NCBI GenBank assembly: GCA_023411575.1
Contig: JAEYOP010000063.1
Span: 124,001-188,000, forward strand
DNA from: Bacillota bacterium
GTDB taxonomy: Bacteria; Bacillota; Clostridia; Acetivibrionales; DTU013
Direction: 5' to 3'
Length of the DNA stretch: 64,000 nt
The notes under the pieces are model-generated. The model was not told the DNA's origin and did not search any database. It saw only the letters and a list, made by a program, of their open reading frames with translations. Positions 51,460 to 59,188 of the stretch are shown piece after piece. Every line of letters starts with the position of its first letter. Position 1 is the first letter of the stretch. The translations under genes and the position numbers were made by a program.

Positions 51460-52080
51460 ATGAAAAAAAGAGCATTGACCATAATCGTCGCCGTACTGAT
51501 GCTCGTATTTACAGCCCAGGTCTTCGCCCAATCCACCTATACCGTGCAGCCCGGCGATACGATGTGGAAAATAGCCAGCAGGAATCAGGTCGGGATCAGC
51601 GAGATCATCGCGGCCAACCCGCAGGTGAAAAATCCCGCGTTGATTTATCCCGGTCAGAAGCTGACCATTCCTACGGTTACCACCACTGCGCAGGAAAACG
51701 AAGTCATCCGGCTTGTCAACGTGCAGAGGTCAAAAGCGGGCCTTCAGCAACTGAAGACAAACTGGCAGCTTTGCCGCGTGGCAAGGTACAAATCCGCCGA
51801 TATGGCCCAACCACCGCCAAAAGGGTATTTCTCCCACCAGTCCCCTACTTACGGCTCGCCGTTCCAGATGATGGAATCCTTCGGCCTGAAATTCTCCGCA
51901 GCCGGTGAAAATATCGCCTACGGGCAGCGGACCCCCGCGGAGGTCATGAACGCGTGGATGAATTCGCCGGGACACCGGAGCAATATCATGAACGGAACAT
52001 ATACGGAAATAGGCGTCGGTCTTGCAAAGAACAGCAGCGGAGTCTGCTACTGGACGCAGCAGTTCATGAAGCCGATGTAG
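51460..52080 (+). CDS. Secreted LysM and CAP-domain protein (YkwD/SafA-like)
   Basis: This 206-residue exported protein has a signal peptide (KKRALTIIVAVLMLVFTAQVFAQ) and one LysM motif (YTVQPGDTMWKIASRNQVGI to YPGQKLTIP) for peptidoglycan binding. A CAP/SCP domain from about 80 shows the family His and Glu positions (YFSHQSPTYG, GENIAYGQRTPAEVMNAWMNSPGHRSNIMN). It ends in ARYWTQQF-type strands (CYWTQQFMKPM). Related proteins sit in spore coats or cell walls. The ATG at 51460 follows GAGGTGAT, an almost complete anti-16S match; an upstream ATG at 51412 is unlikely. Confidence 0.92.
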   Translation: MKKRALTIIVAVLMLVFTAQVFAQSTYTVQPGDTMWKIASRNQVGISEIIAANPQVKNPALIYPGQKLTIPTVTTTAQENEVIRLVNVQRSKAGLQQLKTNWQLCRVARYKSADMAQPPPKGYFSHQSPTYGSPFQMMESFGLKFSAAGENIAYGQRTPAEVMNAWMNSPGHRSNIMNGTYTEIGVGLAKNSSGVCYWTQQFMKPM

Positions 52081-52144
52081 GCTTGAAAGCGGCGCCGCCC
52101 CAGGCAGGCAAGAAGCCGGCAGGCAGGCGCATTATGCGGCAGAT

Positions 52145-52173
52145 ACAGGGGACGGTCCGGAACAGTCCCCTGT
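52145..52173. repeat. REP-like palindrome with GGGGACGGTCC core, copy 2
   Basis: Perfect 9-bp arms ACAGGGGAC and GTCCCCTGT (52145-52153 and 52165-52173) contain the same GGGGACGGTCC core as the copy at 44707-44735. It sits between the convergent CAP and exporter genes and could also end transcription. Confidence 0.6.
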
Positions 52174-52188
52174 TTTCACGTCGTTTTT

Positions 52189-52620
52189 TCACGTCCGCTG
52201 GACTTTCGGCTTTCGGATCAGCCGGAAAGCCGCCGTTACAAGAAGGATGCCGAATGCGATGGCGCCGGCGCCCGCCATGGTTTCCACCAGCTTTCCCACC
52301 GCTCCCGCCATGTCGTTGGCAACGGTCCTTTGAATCGTCTCATAGGCCGCAATTCCCGGAACAATCGGAAAAATCCCCGGGATGGAAAAGATGGTGGAGG
52401 GAGATTTCAAAAGCCGCGCCGCGCTTTCGCTGTATATCCCGATCGCAATGGCGCCGGCGAAAATCGCCAGGATGGAATGCCCGGTCAGTCCAAGGAGGGT
52501 GATGTACACCATCCAGCCCGCCACGCCGGAAAGTCCGGTAAAAAACAGCTTGCGCCCTCTTACGTTAAAAACCAGTCCCGCACAGAGACTGCCCAGAAAA
52601 GCCAGCAAAAACATCTGCAT
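52189..52620 (-). CDS. Threonine/serine exporter family, small subunit (DUF3815, YjjB-like)
   Basis: This 143-residue membrane protein has four or five helices and the DUF3815 pattern: ERAL-free start FLLAFLGSLCAGLVFNVRGR, FAGAIAIGIYSESAARLLKSPSTIFSIPGIFPIVPG. It is the C-terminal half of a split ThrE-type exporter that moves amino acids or small carboxylates such as succinate (YjjPB) across the membrane. It starts four bases after its partner ends. Confidence 0.9.
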   Translation of the reverse strand: MQMFLLAFLGSLCAGLVFNVRGRKLFFTGLSGVAGWMVYITLLGLTGHSILAIFAGAIAIGIYSESAARLLKSPSTIFSIPGIFPIVPGIAAYETIQRTVANDMAGAVGKLVETMAGAGAIAFGILLVTAAFRLIRKPKVQRT

Positions 52621-52624
52621 CCCA

Positions 52625-53380
52625 TCACCCCCAGTTCAATGAAATCGAAAGCGAAATCGCGACGCCAGCCGCCACTGCGACGGCAATGAGAAAAGCCTCC
52701 CCGATCCGGGTAAAGCTGGCCACCAGGTCGCCGTAAAAGGCGTCCTTGATGCCGTTTGTCATGGCCAGTCCCGGCAGGTAAAGCATGACCGAGCCGATGA
52801 TGATCTTGTATTCATTCAAATCCGGAAAAAGCCGGACCGCCGCAATGCTCAGAAAGCCCGCAGCCAATCCGGCCAGGAACAGTTCGAAAAATTGAAAGAA
52901 GCCCTTTTTGCCCAGGCCCTCCTTCATCAGGTAAACAATCAGTCCGATCACCGCCGCCGTTATGCTGTCGTACCAACTGCCCCGGAACAGCATGGTAAAG
53001 ACGAAGGAAGCAACCGTGGCTGCCGCAAGCCTTGCGGGAAGGCCGTAATACTTTCCGGCTTCAATGCCGGCAAGCTCCGCCGCCGCTTCCTCGTAGCTCA
53101 TCCTGGTCTTCATGAGGCTGCGGGAAAAGGTATTGACCCGGTCGATCCGGTTCAGGTCAACCGTCCGCTGGCGGATGCGCTTGAAGGAGGTCTGCATGCT
53201 GCCGTCCTTCTCCCGGATGGAAATGAAAATGCCTGTAGGCAGGACAAAACTCTCGGATTCCACATTATAGCTTTTGCAAATCCGGACGATCGTCTCCTCT
53301 ACCCTGTAAATTTCCGCACCGCTGGTGAGCATGATCTCGCCCGCTTTCAGCACGGTCTCCATCAATTCCGCCGTTTGCAT
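52625..53380 (-). CDS. Threonine/serine exporter family, large subunit (DUF1212, YjjP-like)
   Basis: This 251-residue protein has a cytoplasmic N-terminal domain (LKAGEIMLTSGAEIYRVEETIVRI, conserved in ThrE) and five membrane helices from about 120 (LAAATVASFVFTMLFRG to AVAVAAGVAISLSISL). It forms the exporter with the adjacent DUF3815 protein. The start is the ATG at 53380, after GACGGAG. The DUF4097 lipoprotein gene ends 68 bases upstream, so read-through is possible. Confidence 0.9.
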   Translation of the reverse strand: MQTAELMETVLKAGEIMLTSGAEIYRVEETIVRICKSYNVESESFVLPTGIFISIREKDGSMQTSFKRIRQRTVDLNRIDRVNTFSRSLMKTRMSYEEAAAELAGIEAGKYYGLPARLAAATVASFVFTMLFRGSWYDSITAAVIGLIVYLMKEGLGKKGFFQFFELFLAGLAAGFLSIAAVRLFPDLNEYKIIIGSVMLYLPGLAMTNGIKDAFYGDLVASFTRIGEAFLIAVAVAAGVAISLSISLNWG

Positions 53381-53448
53381 GGCACAACTCCGTCAATTTG
53401 ATATATACGCGTACTGCCGCTTGCTCTTGCTTATTATCAATTAAGACA

Positions 53449-54300
53449 TTACTTACTGTCAATTGTAACATTTCCCGCAACGGATGTCACGCTGACTTCC
53501 GCACCGCCGCCGTTAATTTCCTGCTTGTAGCTGCCGCTGACGATATGGGTACCCGCAAGGAAGCTGCCGCTGATGTTGCCCGCCGTAAGCTTCGCCGCAA
53601 GATCGAACTGGGAGCTTTCCGGCAGCTTCAGCGCAATATTTCCGGCCGTATTCAATACGGACAGTCCGGATGCGCCGGAGATATCCGCATCAATATCGAT
53701 ATTTCCCGCATTCAGCTTGATGTCGCTTGATCCGGTCAGCCCTACCGAGCGGAGCTCAATGTTGCCGGCATTGTTATTGACCGTGATTTCTCCCGTCAAG
53801 TCGCTGAAGTTTATATTGCCCGCATTATTGCTGACCGAATAGACCTTGATGTTGGAGGGCACTTCCAGCTCGAAATCCACCGTCACCTGGGCTCCTTTAT
53901 AATACTGCTCCGCCCATTTCCAGAGGTCCTGCTTCTTCCCGTCCTTTGAGGCCGGATGAACGGTGAGGGTGTTTCCCTCCTCCTCGATCGAGATGTCGAT
54001 ATTCTGCATGACTTCCTTCTTTAATTCTTCGTTGGTCCCCTTGACCTTTTTGACCGCCTTGATGCTTATATCCTCCGAAGTAGTGCCTTTCACGGTAATA
54101 TTGCCCGCATTGTCGGAAATGTTCAGCGTTTCAATGTCGGCAGCATTCCTGGCCAGATTTTGCTCTTCCGTCAGATAGGTTCCCTTATCATACGAAATAT
54201 TACCGGAAAGGTTCAAGCGGTCTCCCCCGATATTCAGCGTGCAGGCTGTCGTGAGGAGCAATGCCAGCATGATCGAGCCTGCAAAAATTCTTTTATGCAT
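53449..54300 (-). CDS. DUF4097-type beta-repeat lipoprotein with AGNI motifs
   Basis: This lipoprotein of about 283 residues (lipobox TTAC) has a mature part built of short beta strands, each turn marked by AGN(I/V). NAGNITV, NAGNINF, NAGNIEL, NAGNIDI, TAGNIAL, TAGNISG and VAGNVTI give seven copies spaced by about 20 residues in the C-terminal half. This is the signature of the DUF4097 putative adhesin fold, likely a right-handed beta-helix at the outer membrane face. GGAGG lies seven bases before the ATG at 54300; the ATG two codons earlier lies too close to it. The function is unknown. Confidence 0.85.
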   Translation of the reverse strand: MHKRIFAGSIMLALLLTTACTLNIGGDRLNLSGNISYDKGTYLTEEQNLARNAADIETLNISDNAGNITVKGTTSEDISIKAVKKVKGTNEELKKEVMQNIDISIEEEGNTLTVHPASKDGKKQDLWKWAEQYYKGAQVTVDFELEVPSNIKVYSVSNNAGNINFSDLTGEITVNNNAGNIELRSVGLTGSSDIKLNAGNIDIDADISGASGLSVLNTAGNIALKLPESSQFDLAAKLTAGNISGSFLAGTHIVSGSYKQEINGGGAEVSVTSVAGNVTIDSK

Positions 54301-54407
54301 TTCCATACCTCCATTTATATAAACCGGATAACTTTTTCAGTGAATAATACGTATCCCTGGAAAATTTGTTTCAGCGGGACCGGAATTTTTTTTGCGGCAG
54401 GCCTTGC

Positions 54408-54436
54408 TTGACAATTCACAAGCAATACTGTAATGT
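54408..54436 (+). promoter_or_regulatory. Candidate promoter of the AI-2E-family transporter gene
   Basis: TTGACA (54408-54413) is followed at 17 bases by TAATGT (54431-54436), a poor -10. It lies in the divergent gap with the DUF4097 gene. Confidence 0.4.
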
Positions 54437-54490
54437 CAGTAATTAGAAACGGAAGCGGTTTGACCGTCCAAAATGAAGGATGAGGTGTTT

Positions 54491-55540
54491 ATGTTTACTC
54501 CGGATTTTCTAAGGAATCTCAAGCATTTCGGGATTTTCTTTCTGATCTACACGGCATTATTTGTGTTGCTTTACAGCACCATGTCCTTTACTTTTCCGTT
54601 CATTCTTGCGTTCGGCATAGCTTTTATCATACAGCCCGTTACAAAGTTCTTCCGGAACAGGCTGAAGTTTAAAAAAAATACGCCCGCGCTGCTGGCGTCG
54701 CTTCTTGTCTATATCGTCCTGTTCGGGCTGCTGGCCTTCCTGTTCTACAGCATCCTTTCCGAAGCAAAGCAGTTGCTGGTCAATTTGGCCAGCGCCAACC
54801 TCGATCTTGTCATTCAGCCGATAAAAAATATCATTCATGAAATCGGCGTTTATTTTCAGCAGATCGACCCGACCTTTATTGAAAAAAACAGCAGCCAGTT
54901 CGCCAGCCTGCTGCAGAATGGGCTCAACATCGCCGGAAAAAGCCTGAGCGCTTTTCTGTCCCTGGCCCTATCCGTCCCGATGTGGATTACGATCCTGTTT
55001 GTCGTGATTCTCTCCACCTACTTCTTTTCCAGGGATATGACCAGCATCAAAAAGAAGTTCATCTCCGTCTTTTCCGAAAAGGGCAGGGCAAAATTCGAGA
55101 ACGTCTGGTCCCAGGGCATCCGGATGCTTTCCTCCTATGCCAAGGCCTATTTTTTCATTTACTTCCTGACCTTCCTGCAAACGCTGGTCGGGTTTTCAAT
55201 TTTAGGGGTCAAATACACCGTCATTTTGAGTATTATCTGCGCTGTGGCGGATATTCTGCCCATTCTCGGCATCGGGATCATCTATCTTCCCATTGCGCTG
55301 ATCTATATGCTCTCCGGCAGCTATTTCACCGCCATCGGCATCCTTGTTCTGTTCATTTTGATTTCCGCCGTGAGACAGATCGTGGAGCCGAAAATCGTCT
55401 CCACCTCCCTGGGCATCCACCCGGTTATGACGCTCCTGGCCATCTTCATCGGGCTGAAGGCCTTCGGCTTTGCGGGAATGATCTACTTGACCTTCCTCAT
55501 GGTATTCTACAAGGTCCTGAAAAACTCGAAGATCCTATAA
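54491..55540 (+). CDS. AI-2E family transporter (PF01594-type membrane protein)
   Basis: This 349-residue membrane protein has eight or so helices and the family landmarks: an early pair of helices (FGIFFLIYTALFVLLY, FPFILAFGIAFIIQP) and a large loop with amphipathic stretches. The conserved core is LGVKYTVILSIICAVADILPILGIGIIYLPIALIYM with the Pro and Gly-rich turn. The ending REIVEPKIVSTSLGIHPVMTLLAIFIGLKAFGFAGM-type region (here starting VRQIVEPK) closes it. Members include sporulation protein YtvI, Na+/H+ antiporters and peptide or AI-2 exporters; the cargo cannot be deduced. GAGGTG lies five bases before the ATG at 54491. Confidence 0.87.
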   Translation: MFTPDFLRNLKHFGIFFLIYTALFVLLYSTMSFTFPFILAFGIAFIIQPVTKFFRNRLKFKKNTPALLASLLVYIVLFGLLAFLFYSILSEAKQLLVNLASANLDLVIQPIKNIIHEIGVYFQQIDPTFIEKNSSQFASLLQNGLNIAGKSLSAFLSLALSVPMWITILFVVILSTYFFSRDMTSIKKKFISVFSEKGRAKFENVWSQGIRMLSSYAKAYFFIYFLTFLQTLVGFSILGVKYTVILSIICAVADILPILGIGIIYLPIALIYMLSGSYFTAIGILVLFILISAVRQIVEPKIVSTSLGIHPVMTLLAIFIGLKAFGFAGMIYLTFLMVFYKVLKNSKIL

Positions 55541-55602
55541 AAATTGCCCGTCCCGGTGCCGCCTGGCCATTTAGACGCCGGCTGCCGCCTAACGCCGGCG
55601 GC

Positions 55603-56301
55603 CTATTTCAGGACTCGCCTGGCGGTCATATAGGTATTTGCATAAAAACCGTCCTCAAGGCTTGAAATAACCACCTCCGAATAATCGGACGAAGCCTGGA
55701 TGAAGTTGCCGTTGCCTATGTACATTCCAACATGGTTGATGCGGTTATGACCTCCGTTGGTATCAAAGAAGACCAAATCTCCCGGCTGCAGCTCGGTTTT
55801 TTTCACCTTCGCGCCTTGCGTCGCCTGCGATGAAGAAACCCGGTCGAGGACAACGCCGAACTTTTTGAACACATATTTGACAAACCCGGAACAGTCAAAG
55901 CCCTTCGGCGTTGTACCGCCCCATACGTAATTCACGCCCAGGAAATTTTTTGCGTAGCTTACGATGGAAAGCCGCGTTGTGCTTCCCCTGGAAGAGGCTT
56001 TGCTTCCGAGGAGCTTTTCGATTTTGCCCAGCGTCTGGACTCCGGCCCTTCCGTCCTGATCCAGGCCGTATTTCTTTTGAAATCCCAGGACGGCTTCATA
56101 TGTAATATCGCCAAAGTATCCTGTCGGATCCTCGTTGAAGAACCCGAGCTTTTTCAGATCCTTTTGCAGATTGAGAACCTGGTCGCCGTTCATCCCTTTT
56201 TCAAGAACAGCTGCTGAAGCGCCGAAAGCCATTTGAACCGGTACTAGTGCCAGACAAAGCACTGTGAGAAAACAGACGAGAAATTTTCTTTTTTGCCGCA
56301 T
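55603..56301 (-). CDS. Secreted NlpC/P60 cell-wall hydrolase with peptidoglycan-binding domain
   Basis: This 232-residue exported enzyme has a signal peptide (FLVCFLTVLCLALVPVQMAFG), then a PG_binding_1 domain (LEKGMNGDQVLNLQKDLKKLGF, GYFGDITYEAVLGFQKKYGLDQDG). An NlpC/P60 domain follows with catalytic Cys in GFDCSGFVKYVF, His in NHVGMYIGNG and, twelve residues later, Gln in FIQASS as the third polar residue. It cleaves peptide cross-links of peptidoglycan. The ATG at 56301 has AAGGTG seven bases upstream; an in-frame GTG three codons earlier is unlikely. A c-di-AMP riboswitch in its leader ties expression to osmotic and cell-wall signalling. Confidence 0.93.
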   Translation of the reverse strand: MRQKRKFLVCFLTVLCLALVPVQMAFGASAAVLEKGMNGDQVLNLQKDLKKLGFFNEDPTGYFGDITYEAVLGFQKKYGLDQDGRAGVQTLGKIEKLLGSKASSRGSTTRLSIVSYAKNFLGVNYVWGGTTPKGFDCSGFVKYVFKKFGVVLDRVSSSQATQGAKVKKTELQPGDLVFFDTNGGHNRINHVGMYIGNGNFIQASSDYSEVVISSLEDGFYANTYMTARRVLK

Positions 56302-56321
56302 GGTAAACACCTTCTCTTTTT

Positions 56322-56475
56322 ATTAGCTGACGAGGTTAGTTGTCGGGTTAGGTAAAAGAGTATACCCTGCCGCCTTGGCGGCTTCACCCCTGGGAATTCA
56401 TCCCCCGTTCTTCCAGGCACGATGAAATAATAACTTTGTATTTCATCGCGCCCTGCTGGAAAATTTAGCTTACGA
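56322..56475 (-). promoter_or_regulatory. Cyclic di-AMP riboswitch (ydaO-yuaA leader)
   Basis: The minus-strand leader of the NlpC/P60 gene shows the conserved ydaO core in order. First comes GGGGATGAATTCCC, then AGGGGTGAAGCCGCC with its GGCGGC partner, CAGGGTA, CTCTTTTACC, and CCCGACAACTAACCTCGTCAGC. A long peripheral stem (GATGAAATA/TATTTCATC) lies upstream. Known members bind c-di-AMP and turn off cell-wall and potassium genes. A -35/-10 pair may lie just upstream (TTTACA, 17 bases, CATTAT). The expression platform before the start codon is short, and a terminator stem is not obvious. Confidence 0.93.
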
Positions 56476-56549
56476 CTAGTTTACCATAATGATTACAATA
56501 TGGAAACCTGTAAAACTTTACAATTGGCCCGAAAAGTGAAGCAAAAAAC

Positions 56550-56569
56550 ATATGAATAATTCTTCATAT
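56550..56569 (+). promoter_or_regulatory. SmtB/ArsR-like metal-repressor operator
   Basis: The 20-bp inverted repeat ATATGAA-TAATTC-TTCATAT fits the TGAA-N6-TTCA operator used by CzrA, CadC and SmtB repressors. It stands about 50 bases before the P-type ATPase remnant, presumably the leftover control region of that gene or of a lost repressor gene. Confidence 0.5.
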
Positions 56570-56622
56570 ATCTGTTGACATCTTTCCTGTGCCACGCTGA
56601 CCATCGAAGCCGGCAGCGGCGA

Positions 56623-56946
56623 AGACGCGGCATCGACGACGCCCCTGTTCTTGCCCGGGCGGATGTGGGAATCGCAATGGGCGGCGTAGGTTCGGACGCG
56701 GCCATAAAAGCCGCCGACGTGGTGCTGATGACCGATGAACCCTCAAAGATCGTCAGTGCGATAAAAATTGCCAAAAGGACCCGGAATATCGTTTGGCAGA
56801 ATATCGTTTTCGCAATGGGCATCAAGGCCGTCGTGCTTCTCCTGGGAGCCGGCGGGATCGCCACCATTTGGGAAGCGGTTTTTGCCGATGTCGGCGTCAC
56901 CGTTTCAGCCGTTTTAAATGCCATGCGGGTCATGAAAACAAGATAA
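56623..56946 (+). pseudogene. C-terminal remnant of a heavy-metal P1B-type ATPase
   Basis: The frame encodes only the end of a CadA/ZntA/ZosA-type pump. It shows the hinge motif as GIDDAPVLARADVGIAMG (canonical GDGINDAP), then SDAAIKAADVVLMTDEPSKI, two membrane helices and the ending VSAVLNAMRVMKTR. Everything before the hinge (metal-binding domain, first six helices, DKTGT phosphorylation site) is missing, so it cannot pump. The coding frame before 56623 has no homology. Sequence is well conserved within the fragment, which points to a recent deletion. Confidence 0.8.
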
Positions 56947-57073
56947 AGGATTCGGAAGATCACCGGGCAAAGCGAACGTGAACCATGTACTGCATCCTCA
57001 ATGCGTCGGACAAGAATGCATCCGGAAGGTCCAGATCGTACCATGTAATCCCTTCTTTTTTCAATCTTTCCTT

Positions 57074-57961
57074 TCAAGCTTTGCGGACGGCAGTCACGAG
57101 GCAGTGGGTTCCGTTTACCCTCGCCGTCCGGTTTCCCTGTTCATCCCGGAAATACAGCTCTTCCAGCCCGGCGGAATCCAAAACCTGTTCCGCCTTAAAT
57201 CCGTACCGGTTCAGGAATTCGTTTATGCTTCCCTTCTCTATTCCGAAGCAGAACTTTTCATTCCTTTTCAGGACCCCCTCGTACAGTTCCTTTTCCCCTT
57301 CATACAGATTTTCCTGTCTCACGACAGACGCATAGATATGGTCAAACATCACTCTGCTCCCTTCTGTCGAAACTTCCTCCAATATTTTAAAGGTAGCGTC
57401 GACGGATTCCGGCTGCAGATACATGGTCAGTCCCTCCAGGATGAAAAGGGTCTTCCGGCCTTTTTGAAATCCATACTCCGCCAGTTTTTCAGGAATGCTT
57501 TCCCGGTCGAAGTCAATGGGAATGAACACGAGATTGGCCGGGATTTCGATCCCCTTCTCCCGGTATCGGTCTATTTTGGCCTTTTGAGTGAGCGGAGCAT
57601 CCAGTTCAAACACCGCCGCCTTTTTTGCCAGGTCCCGGAACCGGATCCCGCGGGAGTCGAACCCCGCTCCGAAAATAAGCACCTGCTCCGCCCCACTCTC
57701 AAGCGCCTTTTTCATTTCCCCGTCGATGAATTTCGTCCTTGAGACAACATATTCGTACATTCCCGGAGCATAGATGTTCTTTAAAAAATAGCTCTGGACA
57801 GGCAGCAGTTTGAAAAGGTGTTTCATTACCGCATTCATGATGACCGGCGATATGAAATCATCGCTTTTATACCGTTCCCTCTTCTCCAGATAGGACTGAA
57901 ACCGGATCATGCAAGTGAATTCCGCAGTCCTGGACGTTTTCGATTCAATCCGTCGTACCAT
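57074..57961 (-). CDS. Class I SAM-dependent methyltransferase, leucine carboxyl methyltransferase-like
   Basis: This 295-residue enzyme of the LCM/PPM family (COG3315 type) has SAM-binding motif VLIFGAGFDSRGIRF, an acidic residue after strand 2 (VFELDAP), the IDFDRESIPEKL segment and TLFILEGLTMYLQPESV. Its N-terminus starts SRTAEFTCMIRFQSYLE and the residues KSDDF and Arg in SRTKFIDG fit the family. Many bacterial members methylate natural products or have no known substrate. GGAGG lies ten bases before the ATG. It follows the TetR gene on the same strand after 53 bases, so that regulator may control it. Confidence 0.85.
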   Translation of the reverse strand: MVRRIESKTSRTAEFTCMIRFQSYLEKRERYKSDDFISPVIMNAVMKHLFKLLPVQSYFLKNIYAPGMYEYVVSRTKFIDGEMKKALESGAEQVLIFGAGFDSRGIRFRDLAKKAAVFELDAPLTQKAKIDRYREKGIEIPANLVFIPIDFDRESIPEKLAEYGFQKGRKTLFILEGLTMYLQPESVDATFKILEEVSTEGSRVMFDHIYASVVRQENLYEGEKELYEGVLKRNEKFCFGIEKGSINEFLNRYGFKAEQVLDSAGLEELYFRDEQGNRTARVNGTHCLVTAVRKA

Positions 57962-58014
57962 TTACAATTCGCCTCCCACAATACAAGCCTTCTGCTTCCG
58001 GAATCCGGATCAGG

Positions 58015-58608
58015 CTACGACAGTACGGCTTTCCAGCCTCCGTAAACAAATTTCAAAAACACTTCAAAATGGCTGGAGGCCTGGTCCTTTGTAATGCCCC
58101 TTGCCAGCATCTGTTCCATCGAGCCGATATAGAACCCCGCCACCATTTGAATGAAATATTCCGATATCCCCTTGTCCGGCGCCGCAATAGCAATCCAGTC
58201 CGACAATACCTCTGCCAGCGCGCCGGTTGCCTGGTCCTTGAACTTCGACAGCGAAGATCCGGAGGAACAGAATAAAAGAAGCTTGAAATCCTCCGCGTTA
58301 TGGAAAACGAATTCCATGATCCGGATGATGACCGCTCCCTGCGCTTCCATGGAATACGTCGCCGCTTTTCTTTCCCGGTTGCCGGCCTTCAGCTCCTCCA
58401 TCCCCTTTTTCAAGGCGGAAAGGGTTGGTTCCACTACCGCTGCAAACAAGTCGTCCTTATCCTGAAAATAGTTGTAGACATTACTCTTGGATGTTTTGGC
58501 GGCCGCCGTAATTTTCCGGACAGAGGCTTTTTCAAAACCGTTTTGGAGAAATTCCTCCCTTGCGGCCGCAAGGATCCTGTTTCGGATATCTTCCTTTGGC
58601 ATTTGCAT
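58015..58608 (-). CDS. TetR/AcrR-family transcriptional regulator
   Basis: This 197-residue repressor has an N-terminal helix-turn-helix RNRILAAAREEFLQNGFEKASVRKITAAAKTSKSNVYNYF with the family signature. The remaining helical ligand domain is diverse. GAGGTG stands eight bases before the ATG. The promoter directly upstream is overlapped by a 40-bp palindrome with four GTAC cores, so it almost certainly represses itself and probably the following methyltransferase gene. Ligand unknown. Confidence 0.92.
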   Translation of the reverse strand: MQMPKEDIRNRILAAAREEFLQNGFEKASVRKITAAAKTSKSNVYNYFQDKDDLFAAVVEPTLSALKKGMEELKAGNRERKAATYSMEAQGAVIIRIMEFVFHNAEDFKLLLFCSSGSSLSKFKDQATGALAEVLSDWIAIAAPDKGISEYFIQMVAGFYIGSMEQMLARGITKDQASSHFEVFLKFVYGGWKAVLS

Positions 58609-58626
58609 TTACAACACACCTCAAAT

Positions 58627-58682
58627 AAAAATGTACATCGTACTTTTAAGTACAGTGTACATTTTTGGCGAACAATTGTCAA
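58627..58682 (-). promoter_or_regulatory. TetR promoter and nested palindromic operator
   Basis: On the minus strand TTGACA (58677-58682) and TACACT (58654-58659) are 17 bases apart. A 40-bp inverted repeat (58627-58666) covers the -10 and start site. Its outer arms are AAAAATGTACA/TGTACATTTTT and its inner arms GTACTT/AAGTAC, with only the 2-base joins unmatched. Confidence 0.85.
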
Positions 58683-58780
58683 TACTGAACTATAAAATTA
58701 TGCATTTTATGCATCAAGGGACCGGATTAAACCATCCGGATTGGGAATGCCGGTTCACTTCGGACAATATCAGGCGTACT

Positions 58781-59188
58781 TTACATGCCCGTTTTTTTCT
58801 TATACTCCTCCGAAATCTCCGTATATTGTTTGCCGGTTTTTCTAAAATAGAATTCGCAAGCAATTGAGATAACAGCGATCAATAGAACAAAAAGTCCCGC
58901 TATAATCAGCCACAATTTTGCCCAGTCCACCGGAGCAACATAGTATATGGCAAAAAACCCTAGCATCAAAATGGAAAGCGTACCGACAAATAATATAATA
59001 CGCAGATAGTATCGCATTTTTTTAATAACATAGTCCGTTAAAAAGATCTGCCAAAAGGCAGCAATCAAAATTGCTAGCAACAGGTCACGCAAAATAAATA
59101 TAAACGGCATAGTATCTTCAAATTGCACCTGTTTAATGGATGAATATAAAGCGCCCGAAATGATATATGCTAAGATCAATCCCACCAT
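58781..59188 (-). pseudogene. DUF3021-like membrane protein, 5'-truncated
   Basis: The frame encodes 135 residues with four hydrophobic segments (GLILAYIISGALYSSI, RDLLLAILIAAFWQIFL, LRIILFVGTLSILMLGFFAIYYV, LWLIIAGLFVLLIAVISIACEFYF). It ends in a cytoplasmic charged tail, as in DUF3021 proteins that accompany LytTR regulators. The usual N-terminal residues before the first helix are absent and the frame starts inside the neighbouring LytTR fragment. A short ATG-initiated version could still be made, but no ribosome site is visible. Confidence 0.65.

Noticed and set aside
58721..58740. Short inverted repeat CCGGA/TCCGG after the DUF3021 remnant
   Set aside because: Only five pairs with a long loop and no T-run; too weak to call a terminator.
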